The notes: generated from the sequence alone by a model not told the origin. Counted from the first letter of the stretch, positions 8,402-15,850 are shown. The stretch is 28,494 nt of DNA from JBBQHM01 sp038323965 (GCA_038323965.1 JBBQHM010000020.1:1-28494), one strand, 5' to 3'. Numbers and translations are program-made.

Positions 8402-8487
8402 CTGTAACGTGGCTCGCGATTTACAAACGGCGTTCATGAAAGACTGCGAGCTGGACGGTCGCGGTTGGCTGCATCGCTGGGTTAGAC
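8402..8487 (-). repeat. attC-like site A (degenerate distal end)
   Basis: On the plus strand this 86-bp site runs from CTGTAAC to GTTAGAC. The right core matches GTTRRRY exactly. The left core keeps only TAAC and breaks the RYYYAAC rule at two positions. The interior shares GTTCATGAAAGACTG and GAGCTGG with site B. It lies 3' of the first lipoprotein cassette gene and is the last site in the array. Confidence 0.6.
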
Positions 8488-8548
8488 CTATTTAGCCAGT
8501 GGGAATGTTGCTGCCAGTAATAATCTATTCTTCCATGTCCCCGAGCCG

Positions 8549-8850
8549 TCATATTCCGCGTTCACGGTCGACTGCGGCGCAGACTTGATTGCTCGCAGGT
8601 GGCCAAAAGCAGACATCAATGTGCGCGCGATCTGTGACGCGGACCGCGTAGATCGGTAGCACGGCGCCGTACCGAGTCTTCATGTCGCGGCGGACGACAA
8701 GAAGCGCCTCCCGTATATCGGCCCGCGTAACGCTGCTCACTGCGCCTTCGACGTGCGGGCTCTGGGGAGGCGACGGTGCTGTGACCAAATCTGGCTCGTC
8801 GGCACATGCGGCAAGTGCGAAAGAAAGCCGGCTACTAGCATCAGCTTCAT
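8549..8850 (-). pseudogene. Frameshifted small lipoprotein gene (cassette 1)
   Basis: The ATG at 8850 lies two bases after the GTTAGAC core of attC B on the minus strand and opens MKLMLVAGFLS, a lipoprotein-type signal start. The continuation FALAACADEPD, with a lipobox cysteine, is in another frame, so one shift is needed around 8817-8826. After that the frame is open to the stop at 8549 and gives a small domain (VTRADIREALLVVRRDM, IYAVRVTDRAHIDV) resembling short exported proteins often found as cassette cargo. Either it is a decayed gene or the shift is a sequencing/assembly error. If intact it would encode about 100 residues. Function unknown. Confidence 0.6.
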
Positions 8851-8852
8851 TG

Positions 8853-8960
8853 GTCTAACGAGACCAAGATCAGCCACCGCGCGGTTTACGAGTTGCGTTC
8901 ATGAAAGACTGAGAGCTGGGCATAGGGACGGTCGCGCTTGGCTGCATCTCTTGGTTAGAT
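8853..8960 (-). repeat. attC-like site B
   Basis: The 108-bp site has both cores intact: GTCTAAC (8853-8859) and GTTAGAT (8954-8960). Next to the cores, CCAAGATCAGC on the left pairs imperfectly with GCTGCATCTCTTGG on the right, as expected of the L boxes of a folded attC. It lies between the stop of cassette 2 (8972) and the start of cassette 1 (8850). Confidence 0.75.
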
Positions 8961-8971
8961 GGTTTGCGTGG

Positions 8972-9294
8972 CTAATTATATGTGACTTCTACATCCTCGA
9001 AGGACTCGTCGGCCTTGAAAGCACTCGACGCTCCGCCACCGGAGATACTCAAGTGACGGTCGCTAATCCAGCGGACAACGACAAGCGGCTCGCCAGCGGC
9101 GACAAAAACATTTCCGGCTTCATTTGGAAGCGACTTCTTCGCGGACATAATCGAGACCTGCACGGACGAAAAGTGATGGCCTTCCGCTTACCATCTGAGG
9201 AAGCCATTTCAGAAATCAGTACGTTCGCACAAGGGTCGGGCATGCAGCCGCAAAGACTCAAGAGCAGGCCAATAACTGTGAGTGGCTTCACCAT
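8972..9294 (-). pseudogene. Frameshifted small lipoprotein gene (cassette 2)
   Basis: The ATG at 9294 overlaps the last two bases of the GTTAGAT core of site C on the minus strand. It opens MVKPLTVIGLLLSLCGCMPD, a lipoprotein signal with lipobox cysteine, and continues PCANVLISEMASSDGKRKAITF. From about 9170 the homologous reading continues in another frame as VQVSIMSAKKSLPNEAGNVFV, then VVVRWISDRHLSIS and EDVEVTYN, stopping at 8972. I know this pattern from small exported proteins common in bacterial genomes and cassettes, where a Cys-containing segment normally sits between the SPDG-like and QVSIL-like parts. That segment seems missing here, so a deletion with frameshift is more likely than a one-base error. 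Confidence 0.65.
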
Positions 9295-9416
9295 CTAACG
9301 AAACCCAAGATCAGCGACCGTGCCCGAGAGCGCGTCGGGCTGCAAGCTGGACGAACTAGCTACACGAAAGCTACGCATCGGAGCGGCTCGCGGTTCGCTG
9401 CATCGCCTGGTTAGGC
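9293..9416 (-). repeat. attC-like site C
   Basis: The 124-bp site runs from ATCTAAC (9293-9299) to GTTAGGC (9410-9416), both matching the core consensus. The inner flanks ACCCAAGATCAGC and GCTGCATCGCCTG match those of site B, while the central variable part differs, with its own stem elements (CCCGAGAGCGCGTCGGG region). It lies between the stop of cassette 3 (9443) and the start of cassette 2 (9294). Confidence 0.75.
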
Positions 9417-9442
9417 GCGGGTAACGCAACTGAGAAACGCGT

Positions 9443-9901
9443 TCAGGCCCCTTCATGTTGTTTCGTAATCTGACCTGTGGCGATCTTCCATCCTCCGGCC
9501 TCCTTGACGGCGACAATTACCATGGCTCGATCGATCCCCGGCACCTCTTTGCCGCCTTCCATGAACTTTAGGTGAAACAAGACCACCGCCACGTCAGGCC
9601 GCAGTTGTTGCACCTTCATGGCGCTTTGGCCGCCCACAGTCGTGGTCTTCGCCCATGTCGCATGGATTTCGGAGAAGTCCTTCACAATAGCGCTGCGCCC
9701 TTCCGTCCTCGCTTCGGCGACCGGTACCCAGATGGCATCATCGGTGAAAAGGGGATCAAAGGCCTTTCCGTCATGGGAATTCCAGGCTTTTACGAAATCG
9801 TCGACCAACGCTTCGGGCGTGGCACTCTGGGCTTGGCTGCGAGTGAGAAAGCAGATGGACAGGAACAGCGATGCTAAAAGTATCGCAACTAATCGATTCA
9901 T
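9443..9901 (-). CDS. Exported SnoaL/DUF4440-like protein (cassette 3)
   Basis: The 152-residue protein has an N-terminal signal peptide (MNRLVAILLASLFLSICFLT, cleavage probably after SQAQ). Its domain resembles the NTF2-like SnoaL/DUF4440 (SgcJ/EcaC) group: FVKAWNSHDGKAFDPLFTDDAIWV, GRSAIVKDF, VAVVLFHLKF and GGWKIATGQITK are all in the usual order. Such proteins are small cone-shaped dimers binding varied ligands; a specific reaction cannot be given. Upstream on the minus strand, AGAAAGG seven bases before the ATG is a plausible ribosome-binding site, unusual in this window. The gene lies between attC C and the core site at 9957-9963, so it is the first cassette, and it is the only intact one. 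Confidence 0.8.
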   Translation of the reverse strand: MNRLVAILLASLFLSICFLTRSQAQSATPEALVDDFVKAWNSHDGKAFDPLFTDDAIWVPVAEARTEGRSAIVKDFSEIHATWAKTTTVGGQSAMKVQQLRPDVAVVLFHLKFMEGGKEVPGIDRAMVIVAVKEAGGWKIATGQITKQHEGA

Positions 9902-9956
9902 ATGAGGGCCTTTCTGTTGTTGGATGGATGCTAGCGACGATCTCGAATTGTTGAAC

Positions 9957-9963
9957 GCCTAAC
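9957..9963 (-). repeat. Integron core site at the head of the array
   Basis: GCCTAAC here reads GTTAGGC on the minus strand, a perfect GTTRRRY core, 55 bp ahead of cassette 3. The sequence beyond it shares nothing with the L-box parts of sites A-C, and no partner core lies within attC distance. It may be an attI-type site or a truncated attC. Confidence 0.45.
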
Positions 9964-10356
9964 GAGTATTCGAGTGGAAAATCCCGTCTTTAAAGGCGGG
10001 ATAATCCCGTCTAATACGCTTGCCTTTGCTTGACGATGCGGAACGATGGGCGTGCATCGGTGGCGATTGTATCTTCGCCAGGCCGCGCGGACAATTCCAA
10101 ATTTGCTCCATCCGGTGAGCGGCTCCATCCGGCGCTAACTGGAGGTTGAAGGCCGGCGTTGTTGTTAAGTTCGTCAGCAGGAAGGGGGCGTTGCGCGGCG
10201 TTTGTGGTGGAAGTCCGCGGCCGGCGACCGCGACTACACTTCTTTTTCATTTTACTACGGCGGGCAGGCGCGGTGCGGCGTGGGCCACTGGATGTTGCGG
10301 GCAGTCACGTGCGGGCTGCACGTTGACGCGCCGGCTTTAAGGCCGAACAGTCTCTC
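9964..10356. other. Intergenic stretch between cassette array and superoxide dismutase
   Basis: This 393-bp stretch holds the hairpin at 9981-10002 and a minus-strand reading frame of 79 codons (10011-10250; MKKKCSRGRRPR..., ending RIVKQRQAY). The frame has low-complexity composition, no ribosome-binding site and no family I recognise, but it ends 8 bp before the hairpin, so a small real gene is possible. A weak TTGACG lies at 10323, ahead of the superoxide dismutase gene. Confidence 0.4.
9977..10002 (-). terminator. Hairpin, possible minus-strand terminator before the cassette array
   Basis: ATCCCGTCTT (9981-9990) and AAGGCGGGAT (9993-10002) pair over ten positions with one G-U. On the minus strand the stem is followed by four T residues, so it could stop transcription entering the array from upstream. 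A further copy of AATCCCGTCT follows at 10003-10012. Confidence 0.4.
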
Positions 10357-10962
10357 ATGGCCTACGAACTACCTAAACTGCCGTATGCATACGATGCGCT
10401 GGAGCCGCACATCGATGCGCGCACGATGGAAATCCATCACACCAAGCATCACCAGACTTACATTACGAATGTGAACAACGCCCTGAAGGACCATCCGAAT
10501 CTGGCGGGGAAGTCGGTGGAAGATTTAATCCGCAACCTGAACGAGGTGCCGGAAAAGATCCGTCCAGTGGTTCGTAATAACGGCGGCGGTCACGCCAACC
10601 ATTCCATGTTCTGGGAAAGCATGGGCCCGAAAGCTGGCGGCGAACCGACGGGTAAACTGGCGGACGAGATCAAAACGACATTCGGCGATTTCAATACTTT
10701 CCAAGAGAAGTTTGCCGCTGCCGCGGCAGGTCGTTTCGGTAGCGGGTGGGCGTGGTTGATCCGTAATAGCAGCGGCAAAATCGAGATCACCTCCACGCCG
10801 AATCAGGACAACCCATTAATGGATGGCAACACGCCGTTGCTCGGCTTGGACGTGTGGGAGCATGCCTACTACCTGAATTATCAGAACCGCCGGCCCGACT
10901 ACGTCAAGGCGTGGTGGAATGTCGTGAACTGGGACGCTGTGGCCAAACGCGCCGACGGATAG
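10357..10962 (+). CDS. sodA: Superoxide dismutase, Mn/Fe type (probably Mn)
   Basis: The enzyme dismutates superoxide to oxygen and hydrogen peroxide. All four metal ligands are visible: His27 (MEIHHTKHHQTYI), His82 (GGGHANHSMFW), and Asp165 and His169 (DVWEHAYYLNYQNRRPDY). The GGG before HANH and the Gln in TPNQDNPLM (Gln150) favour the manganese type over the iron type. The length of 201 residues is standard, and there is no signal peptide, so it is cytoplasmic. A TTGACG at 10323-10328 may be its -35, but the matching -10 is poor. It stands at the edge of the cassette array, transcribed away from it. Confidence 0.95.
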   Translation: MAYELPKLPYAYDALEPHIDARTMEIHHTKHHQTYITNVNNALKDHPNLAGKSVEDLIRNLNEVPEKIRPVVRNNGGGHANHSMFWESMGPKAGGEPTGKLADEIKTTFGDFNTFQEKFAAAAAGRFGSGWAWLIRNSSGKIEITSTPNQDNPLMDGNTPLLGLDVWEHAYYLNYQNRRPDYVKAWWNVVNWDAVAKRADG

Positions 10963-10996
10963 GGTCCGACATTCCGGCTCAGATTTCGTATCCGTA

Positions 10997-12400
10997 ATGG
11001 CGAGCCGCGATGCGACGCCGAGCATCGTGGCCGGTTTGCCGATCGTTATCGCAACCGCGCTGATCGGATTCGCCACGCTGTTCGCACTATTTGTCCGGGT
11101 GAGCGAGCCGCTCGCGATCAGCCCGTGGGAATCTGCGATTGCAATGGAAGCGATTCGGGCCAAAGCGGGACTACCGCTCTACGACGCGACGCATGCGACG
11201 CACATGTACGGTCCGCTGCTTACCCTGTCGCTTGCCGGGATTTTTTCCCTGACCGGGCTGAATCTGCTGGCCGCGCGGGCGATTTTTTGTGCGGTCGGCA
11301 TCTTGCTCGCATTTCTGTGCGCCACGATCGTTTCGCGCGGGTCGCGGCGGAAATACACGGTAATTATTTTTGCCCTATTTTTCGCGATCGGCTGGCGGAC
11401 GAATTTTATCACCTTCAGCGCTCAGCCAGACGCGACTGCGGCGCTTCTCGGTATCACCGCGATCACACTCTACGCGCGGAAGCGTGCACCGGGATGGACT
11501 TTGGTGGCGCTGGCTCTTTTCCTCAGCGGAGTTTTCTTTAAGCAAACTGCGGCAGCCTTCGCCTTAGTGCCCGTCGCGTACGCGGTTCTTTTCCAACGTC
11601 GCGATATCGCGCGCGCTTTGTTGCCTATTGGGATCATCTTTCTGGCGCTCGCGATGATTCGATTTGTCGCTCCCGAAATGTTTCACGGAATGATCACCGT
11701 GCCTGCGTCGCTTACGGTCCACTGGGACCGCGGTTTACCGGCGGCATTGCTGATGCTCGCCTCCTTCCCGTTATTGTTTCTGGCAGCGGTGAGTTTCGGA
11801 CGACACGACCTGCGTGATGTGTTGGAACAATGGGTGATTGCATCGGCTCTTGTGCTCGTCCCACTTAGCATCTGGACGATGCTGAAAAGTGGTGGGGGTT
11901 ACAGCTCCTTGTTCCCAGGCTATCTCAGCCTTACGGCGCTGTTTGCGGTTCGAGTCGACGACTGGATCCAGGGACGATCATTGTTCCGTAACGCCGCGGT
12001 CGCAGTTGCGATGCTGGGGTCTTATTTTTTCCAATTCGATAAGACTGCGCCGCTCTTGTTTACGCGCGCAGCGGACGCGAAATACCGCGACGCTGTCGAA
12101 GTGGCGCGAACGCTCGGTGCGGGAGTGATAAGCCCGCAGGATCCGACCATCGCGTTTCGTGCCAACGGCACGATTGGTCGTTCGATCTTTTTCGAGCTCG
12201 ATGCGCACCCGGAAATGGGCGATTGGCCGCGTCACCTGCCGGAGGCAATCACGCAGGAGATTCGAGATACGCGTTACGTTGTTGAAGCGAAAAGCTATGT
12301 GCCGGTCCCGCAATTCAGCGAGGCTCTGAAAACAGCCGAGTTCCGGCCGATCAACGTGCCGGCCCTCACGGATTCCGCCTATACGATTTGGGGCCGGTAG
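10997..12400 (+). CDS. Polytopic membrane protein, GT-C glycosyltransferase-like
   Basis: The 467-residue protein has about ten hydrophobic segments. The first loop, WESAIAMEAIRAKAGLPLYD followed by THATHMYGPLLTL, matches the first loop of GT-C-fold (PMT/ArnT-like) glycosyltransferases, where an acidic residue precedes an R-x-G-x-LY element and a YGP motif. The C-terminal 100 or so residues are soluble. If it is such an enzyme, it would transfer a sugar from a polyprenyl-phosphate donor outside the inner membrane. I see no metal-binding DD motif, so the activity is uncertain. It follows the superoxide dismutase gene by 34 bp on the same strand. Confidence 0.6.
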   Translation: MASRDATPSIVAGLPIVIATALIGFATLFALFVRVSEPLAISPWESAIAMEAIRAKAGLPLYDATHATHMYGPLLTLSLAGIFSLTGLNLLAARAIFCAVGILLAFLCATIVSRGSRRKYTVIIFALFFAIGWRTNFITFSAQPDATAALLGITAITLYARKRAPGWTLVALALFLSGVFFKQTAAAFALVPVAYAVLFQRRDIARALLPIGIIFLALAMIRFVAPEMFHGMITVPASLTVHWDRGLPAALLMLASFPLLFLAAVSFGRHDLRDVLEQWVIASALVLVPLSIWTMLKSGGGYSSLFPGYLSLTALFAVRVDDWIQGRSLFRNAAVAVAMLGSYFFQFDKTAPLLFTRAADAKYRDAVEVARTLGAGVISPQDPTIAFRANGTIGRSIFFELDAHPEMGDWPRHLPEAITQEIRDTRYVVEAKSYVPVPQFSEALKTAEFRPINVPALTDSAYTIWGR

Positions 12401-12409
12401 CGGCGCAAA

Positions 12410-12439
12410 TTGACGTTGCAATCGGTAGCCCGATCTAAC
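12410..12439 (+). promoter_or_regulatory. Possible promoter of the PEP-CTERM gene
   Basis: TTGACG (12410-12415), an 18-base spacer and TCTAAC (12434-12439, four of six) lie ten bases before the GTG at 12450. The match is weak, but it repeats the promoter-to-start distance seen at hpnH. Confidence 0.25.
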
Positions 12440-12449
12440 AATATTAAGC

Positions 12450-13217
12450 GTGAATCGACAGCTTCTCCTGGCAGCGATGGCTCTATTTTGCGCGCACCGC
12501 GTTCTTGCGACCGAGCTAATAACAAACGGGAATTTCTCGTCCTTCAGCGGCGGCCTGCCGACGAGCTGGTCTTACACTCAGGGCGATGGCCCTGCGACTT
12601 TACAAAACGCCGCCAACAGTCCGTTCACCAATGTTTACCCCACGGGAACGAGCGACCTCCTGTTTACGGACACGGCAGCGAGTGGTGTGGAGCCGAATAT
12701 TATTCAGTCGTTCGCCTCGCAGACTGGAACGATCTACGTGAGCTGGGACTTCAATCTCTCGTCGCTGACCGGCAATCCATGGGTGGTGCAGATCGACAAC
12801 TCGGTCGCCGCGGCGCTTCGCTTTAACATAGATTACACGGGCGGCACGTTTGCTCTCGAGCAATCCGGCGGCATGTTCACCGCGGTGGGTGGGGCGCTGA
12901 CTCCGGGGACCTGGTATCAGGTCGCTATCGCCGTGGACATCGCTGCGCAGACGTTCAGCGGAACCCTCACGCCGCAAGCGGGTGTTGCCATTCCTTTCAA
13001 CGGATTGTTTCGCCAGCCGGCCGCAAGTATTAATCGTTTCGTTTTCATCGACATCAGTCCGCCCGGTGGCAACGGCTCGGGCACGAACAGCGATATCCAG
13101 CTCGACAACGTCTCGGTGAACACGACGGCGCCGGTCCCCGAACCGTCGACGATGGCGTTCGCATTGCTTGGAGTGGCAGGACTGGCGGTGGTGCAGCGGT
13201 TTCGTCGCGCGAGGTAA
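12450..13217 (+). CDS. PEP-CTERM sorting domain protein
   Basis: The 255-residue exported protein has an N-terminal signal (MNRQLLLAAMALFCAHRVLA) and a C-terminal PEP-CTERM signal: VPEPST, a hydrophobic segment (MAFALLGVAGLAVV) and a basic end (RFRRAR). Between them is a beta-rich domain starting ELITNGNFSSFSGGLPTSW, the carbohydrate-binding or LamG-like opening common in such proteins, with a later NSDIQLDNVSV strand. PEP-CTERM proteins are processed by exosortase and linked to exopolysaccharide or the cell surface. No exosortase is in the window. The start is GTG; no ribosome-binding site is visible. Confidence 0.85.
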   Translation: MNRQLLLAAMALFCAHRVLATELITNGNFSSFSGGLPTSWSYTQGDGPATLQNAANSPFTNVYPTGTSDLLFTDTAASGVEPNIIQSFASQTGTIYVSWDFNLSSLTGNPWVVQIDNSVAAALRFNIDYTGGTFALEQSGGMFTAVGGALTPGTWYQVAIAVDIAAQTFSGTLTPQAGVAIPFNGLFRQPAASINRFVFIDISPPGGNGSGTNSDIQLDNVSVNTTAPVPEPSTMAFALLGVAGLAVVQRFRRAR

Positions 13218-13261
13218 AGGCGCCGTTTGCGCGCCGGCAGCATCCCGGCTAGTTCAGCGCA

Positions 13262-14497
13262 ATGGCGTTCCTGAACGAAAACTATCTCAAGCTGCAGGCC
13301 GGCTATCTTTTCCCCGAGATCGCGCGCCGCGTGCGCGAGTTCAGCGCGGTGAATCTATCCGCAGCGGAACGGTTAATTCGCTGCGGCATCGGAGACGTGA
13401 CGGAGCCGCTACCGCCGGCCGTGATCGAGGCGATGAAGAGCGCGGTCGATGAGCTTGGACACCGCGAAACATTCCGGGGCTACGGCCCGGAGCAAGGTTA
13501 CGATTTTCTGCGCAGCAAAATCGCGCAGACCGACTTTCGCGATCGCGGCATCGACGTCGCCGATGACGAGATTTTTGTATCCGACGGATCGAAATGTGAC
13601 TGCGGATATATTCTCGACATACTCGGTCGACAAAATGTGGTGGCAATCACCGATCCTGTTTATCCGGTTTACGTCGATACGAATGTGATGGCCGGTCATA
13701 CCGGGCCAGCCCGGGAAGAGGGCGGTTACGAGGGAATTGTTTATCTGCCGTGTAGCGCTCGAAACAACTTTGTGGCGCAGCCGCCGGACGCACACGCCGA
13801 CATTGTTTATCTCTGTTTTCCAAATAACCCGACGGGCGCAGTTGCAGCGCGTTCCGAGCTCGAGGCGTGGGTCGCATACGCGCATGAGCATCGCGCGCTG
13901 CTGCTCTTCGATGCCGCTTACGAAGCGTACATCTCGGACCCGAACATTCCGCATTCGATCTTCGAGATTCCGGGAGCGCTGGAGTGCGCGGTTGAATTCC
14001 GAAGTTTCTCGAAAACGGGAGGATTCACGGGTGTGCGCTGCGGATTCACCGTGATGTCAAAGAGATTGCTCGGCTGGACTAAAGACGGACGTGAACTTCC
14101 ACTGCACCCGCTGTGGCATCGACGCTGGAGTACTAAGTCGAACAGTGTGAGCTATCCAGTACAGCGCGGCGCCGAGGCGATTTATAGCGCTGAAGGGCGC
14201 GAGCAAGTACAGGCGCTGATCGAGCATTACATGACGAATGCGCGCATTCTTGCCGATGGCGCGCGCGGCGCGGGGTTCAAGGTGTTTGGCGGAAAAAATG
14301 CGCCCTACATTTGGGTCCAAACTAAGGGCGGGCTGTCGAGCTGGGAGATGTTCGATCGCATGCTGCGAGAGTTAAATGTGGTGATTACTCCGGGGAGTGG
14401 ATTCGGTTCGCAAGGAGAGGGCTATTTCCGCATCTCCGCTTTTAACAGCCGCGAGAATGCCGATGAAGTGGCCCGCCGCCTCGCCCGGCTCGCGTAA
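13262..14497 (+). CDS. dapL: LL-diaminopimelate aminotransferase
   Basis: DapL converts tetrahydrodipicolinate directly to LL-diaminopimelate, using glutamate and PLP, for lysine and peptidoglycan synthesis. The sequence has the DapL-specific stretches IRCGIGDVTEPLPPAVIEAM (39-58), RGYGPEQGYDFLR (72-84) and FVSDGSKCDCG (105-115). The fold-type-I residues are there too: NNPTG (188-192), FDAAYEAY (216-223), the PLP lysine Lys251 in SFSKTGGFTG, and Arg259. The length of 411 residues is typical. DapL is the route used in Chlamydiae and Verrucomicrobia, among others, which supports the taxonomic guess. It follows the PEP-CTERM gene by 44 bp. Confidence 0.93.
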   Translation: MAFLNENYLKLQAGYLFPEIARRVREFSAVNLSAAERLIRCGIGDVTEPLPPAVIEAMKSAVDELGHRETFRGYGPEQGYDFLRSKIAQTDFRDRGIDVADDEIFVSDGSKCDCGYILDILGRQNVVAITDPVYPVYVDTNVMAGHTGPAREEGGYEGIVYLPCSARNNFVAQPPDAHADIVYLCFPNNPTGAVAARSELEAWVAYAHEHRALLLFDAAYEAYISDPNIPHSIFEIPGALECAVEFRSFSKTGGFTGVRCGFTVMSKRLLGWTKDGRELPLHPLWHRRWSTKSNSVSYPVQRGAEAIYSAEGREQVQALIEHYMTNARILADGARGAGFKVFGGKNAPYIWVQTKGGLSSWEMFDRMLRELNVVITPGSGFGSQGEGYFRISAFNSRENADEVARRLARLA

Positions 14498-14553
14498 TGC
14501 CGACGTGTGCGCGCTTGTCGTCGTGAGAGCAATAGGTAAGGTCTCGCCGTTTC

Positions 14554-15033
14554 GTGGCTGGTAAATCGCAAAATCTCCCGCAGCTCTACCGGTTTTGTTT
14601 CCTGATGACCGGGGATGAAGCCAAGGCCGCCGATGTTTTCCAAGACACGGTGCGCGAGGCTGCATTCCAATCGGCGAATAACGAACCACCGGGCGATCGC
14701 TATTGGTTTTTCCGCGAAGCGCGCTGGCGTTGTCTTGCCGCCAGCGAACAGGGGATGATGCCGGAGCCGGTAGATTTCGAACGTCACGAGCTCAATAGTC
14801 GTGCGAAAGAGCAGATCGGTTCGTTAACGATCGAGCAGCTGGGCATCTGGATCTCCGGCGCTCCGGAACCGCAACGAACCGTCCTCGCACTGTTCTACCT
14901 CGCAGAATTCAGCGTGCGAGAGCTCACCACCATCACGACTTTAAAAGTGGCTGAGATTGCGCGGTTGCTCGGGACCGCTCGCATGGAATTCCAATCCTGG
15001 CTGAACGCGACCGTTCCCTTGCACGACGAATGA
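14554..15033 (+). CDS. Divergent ECF-type sigma factor
   Basis: The 159-residue protein looks like a reduced sigma-70 family factor. Residues 10-36 (LYRFCFLMTGDEAKAADVFQDTVREA) match sigma region 2, where the helix normally reads G-x-x-x-x-AEDLVQE. Residues 107-150 (PEPQRTVLALFYLAEFSVRE, then VAEIARLLGTARMEF) match the region 4 helix-turn-helix. The link between them is short and the promoter-contacting positions deviate from consensus. The start is GTG. Its stop overlaps the start of the next gene (ATGA at 15030-15033), so the two are translationally coupled, as for sigma/anti-sigma pairs. Confidence 0.7.
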   Translation: MAGKSQNLPQLYRFCFLMTGDEAKAADVFQDTVREAAFQSANNEPPGDRYWFFREARWRCLAASEQGMMPEPVDFERHELNSRAKEQIGSLTIEQLGIWISGAPEPQRTVLALFYLAEFSVRELTTITTLKVAEIARLLGTARMEFQSWLNATVPLHDE

Positions 15034-15803
15034 TTAAGCGACCACTTCGCCGTCGTTTGCGGCTCCTCGCCAGTTGCGCGCCATTCTCGGATAAGCCGCC
15101 GCTCGATCGCCGCATGCGTGCGGCTGTCTCGCGCGCCCGCAAGTCGGATCACTTCGTGCAGCAACAGGAGTTCGACCGCGCCATCGGCGATCTCGTGCAG
15201 ACGATCCCGACGCCGCCGGAAATATCGGAGTGGTTCGCGAATGAGCATCTGGCGACGGGGGTAAAGCGCACTTGGAGGACGATTTTATTAAACCCCGCGG
15301 TCATTGCCATCACCCTAGCCGTCCTCGTGATTGCGGTGGTATCGGCCTACAAATTTTACGAGCGTCTCAACACCTTCCCCGGCGCGGAGACCGCTAAAAA
15401 ATTACTCGTTGTCGCCAGCGCAACCCGCATGTCGCAACTCGATCCGATGCAGGTCGAAGCTGGCGCGCTGGGCGATTTTTTCTTTATGAAACATCGGCTG
15501 GAACGCTACGACGTACCGCCTGAGTTCGCGGCCATAAAGACGATTGGCGTTCGCGTATTCGACGACGAAGAAGGTCAGCGCGTTGCCCAAATCGCGGCCT
15601 CCGAGAAGCGACTGCAATTCTTCTTTTTCCCGGCCCAGCGCGATCCGAAGACCGGTCGACCGGAAGAATTTGCCGGCTGGCGCTTCGTCGAACATGAGGG
15701 CTGGACCGGTGCGGTCCAGCAGCGCAACGCGGTCTGTTTCATGGCCTGTTTGCGCGGAGGCGCGAAGGATCTGGCCAGTTACCTGCCGAAGTCGAATGAC
15801 TGA
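15030..15803 (+). CDS. Single-pass membrane protein, possible anti-sigma factor
   Basis: The 257-residue protein has a basic N-terminal cytoplasmic part (about 85 residues), one membrane helix (87-106, NPAVIAITLAVLVIAVVSAY) and an outer domain of about 150 residues. The start overlaps the sigma-factor stop by four bases (ATGA). This layout, and the position downstream of a sigma factor, suggest an anti-sigma regulator, although no zinc-binding H-x-x-x-C-x-x-C motif is present. The outer domain (SQLDPMQVEAGALGDFFFMK, GVRVFDDEEGQRVA) resembles no family I can name with confidence. Confidence 0.6.
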   Translation: MIKRPLRRRLRLLASCAPFSDKPPLDRRMRAAVSRARKSDHFVQQQEFDRAIGDLVQTIPTPPEISEWFANEHLATGVKRTWRTILLNPAVIAITLAVLVIAVVSAYKFYERLNTFPGAETAKKLLVVASATRMSQLDPMQVEAGALGDFFFMKHRLERYDVPPEFAAIKTIGVRVFDDEEGQRVAQIAASEKRLQFFFFPAQRDPKTGRPEEFAGWRFVEHEGWTGAVQQRNAVCFMACLRGGAKDLASYLPKSND

Positions 15804-15850
15804 TCGTGTGGATTGACACTGGAGTCGCTGCGAACAAGTTCTCGCCGCAC

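Larger units (their letters stand above)
8402..9963 (-). mobile_element. Integron-type gene cassette array without an integrase (CALIN-like)
   Basis: Three attC-like sites (8402-8487, 8853-8960, 9293-9416) and a further core site (9957-9963) alternate with three minus-strand genes in strict cassette order. Read on the minus strand, each unit is a GTTRRRY core, then a start codon, a short gene, and then an attC. The sites share their outer parts: TAACGA(A/G)ACC(C)AAGATCAGC on one side of the middle two, and GGCTGCATC...GGTTAG or GCTGCATC...GGTTAG on the other side of all three. The lipoprotein and SnoaL-like cargo is typical of environmental cassettes. No tyrosine-recombinase gene (intI) is in the window, which fits a cluster of attC sites lacking an integrase, or the distal end of a larger integron. 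Confidence 0.75.

Noticed and set aside
9957..10170. A complete fourth attC from GCCTAAC (9957) to GTTAAGT (10164)
   Set aside because: It would be 214 bp, beyond the usual attC length, and its inner flanks do not pair or match those of sites A-C.
10011..10250. 79-codon minus-strand frame between the cassette array and superoxide dismutase
   Set aside because: It has biased composition, no recognisable family and no ribosome-binding site. The nearby hairpin keeps it possible, so it is mentioned only in the intergenic entry.
12433..12439. ATCTAAC as another integron core site
   Set aside because: A single 7-base match with no partner site or L-box flank; expected by chance.
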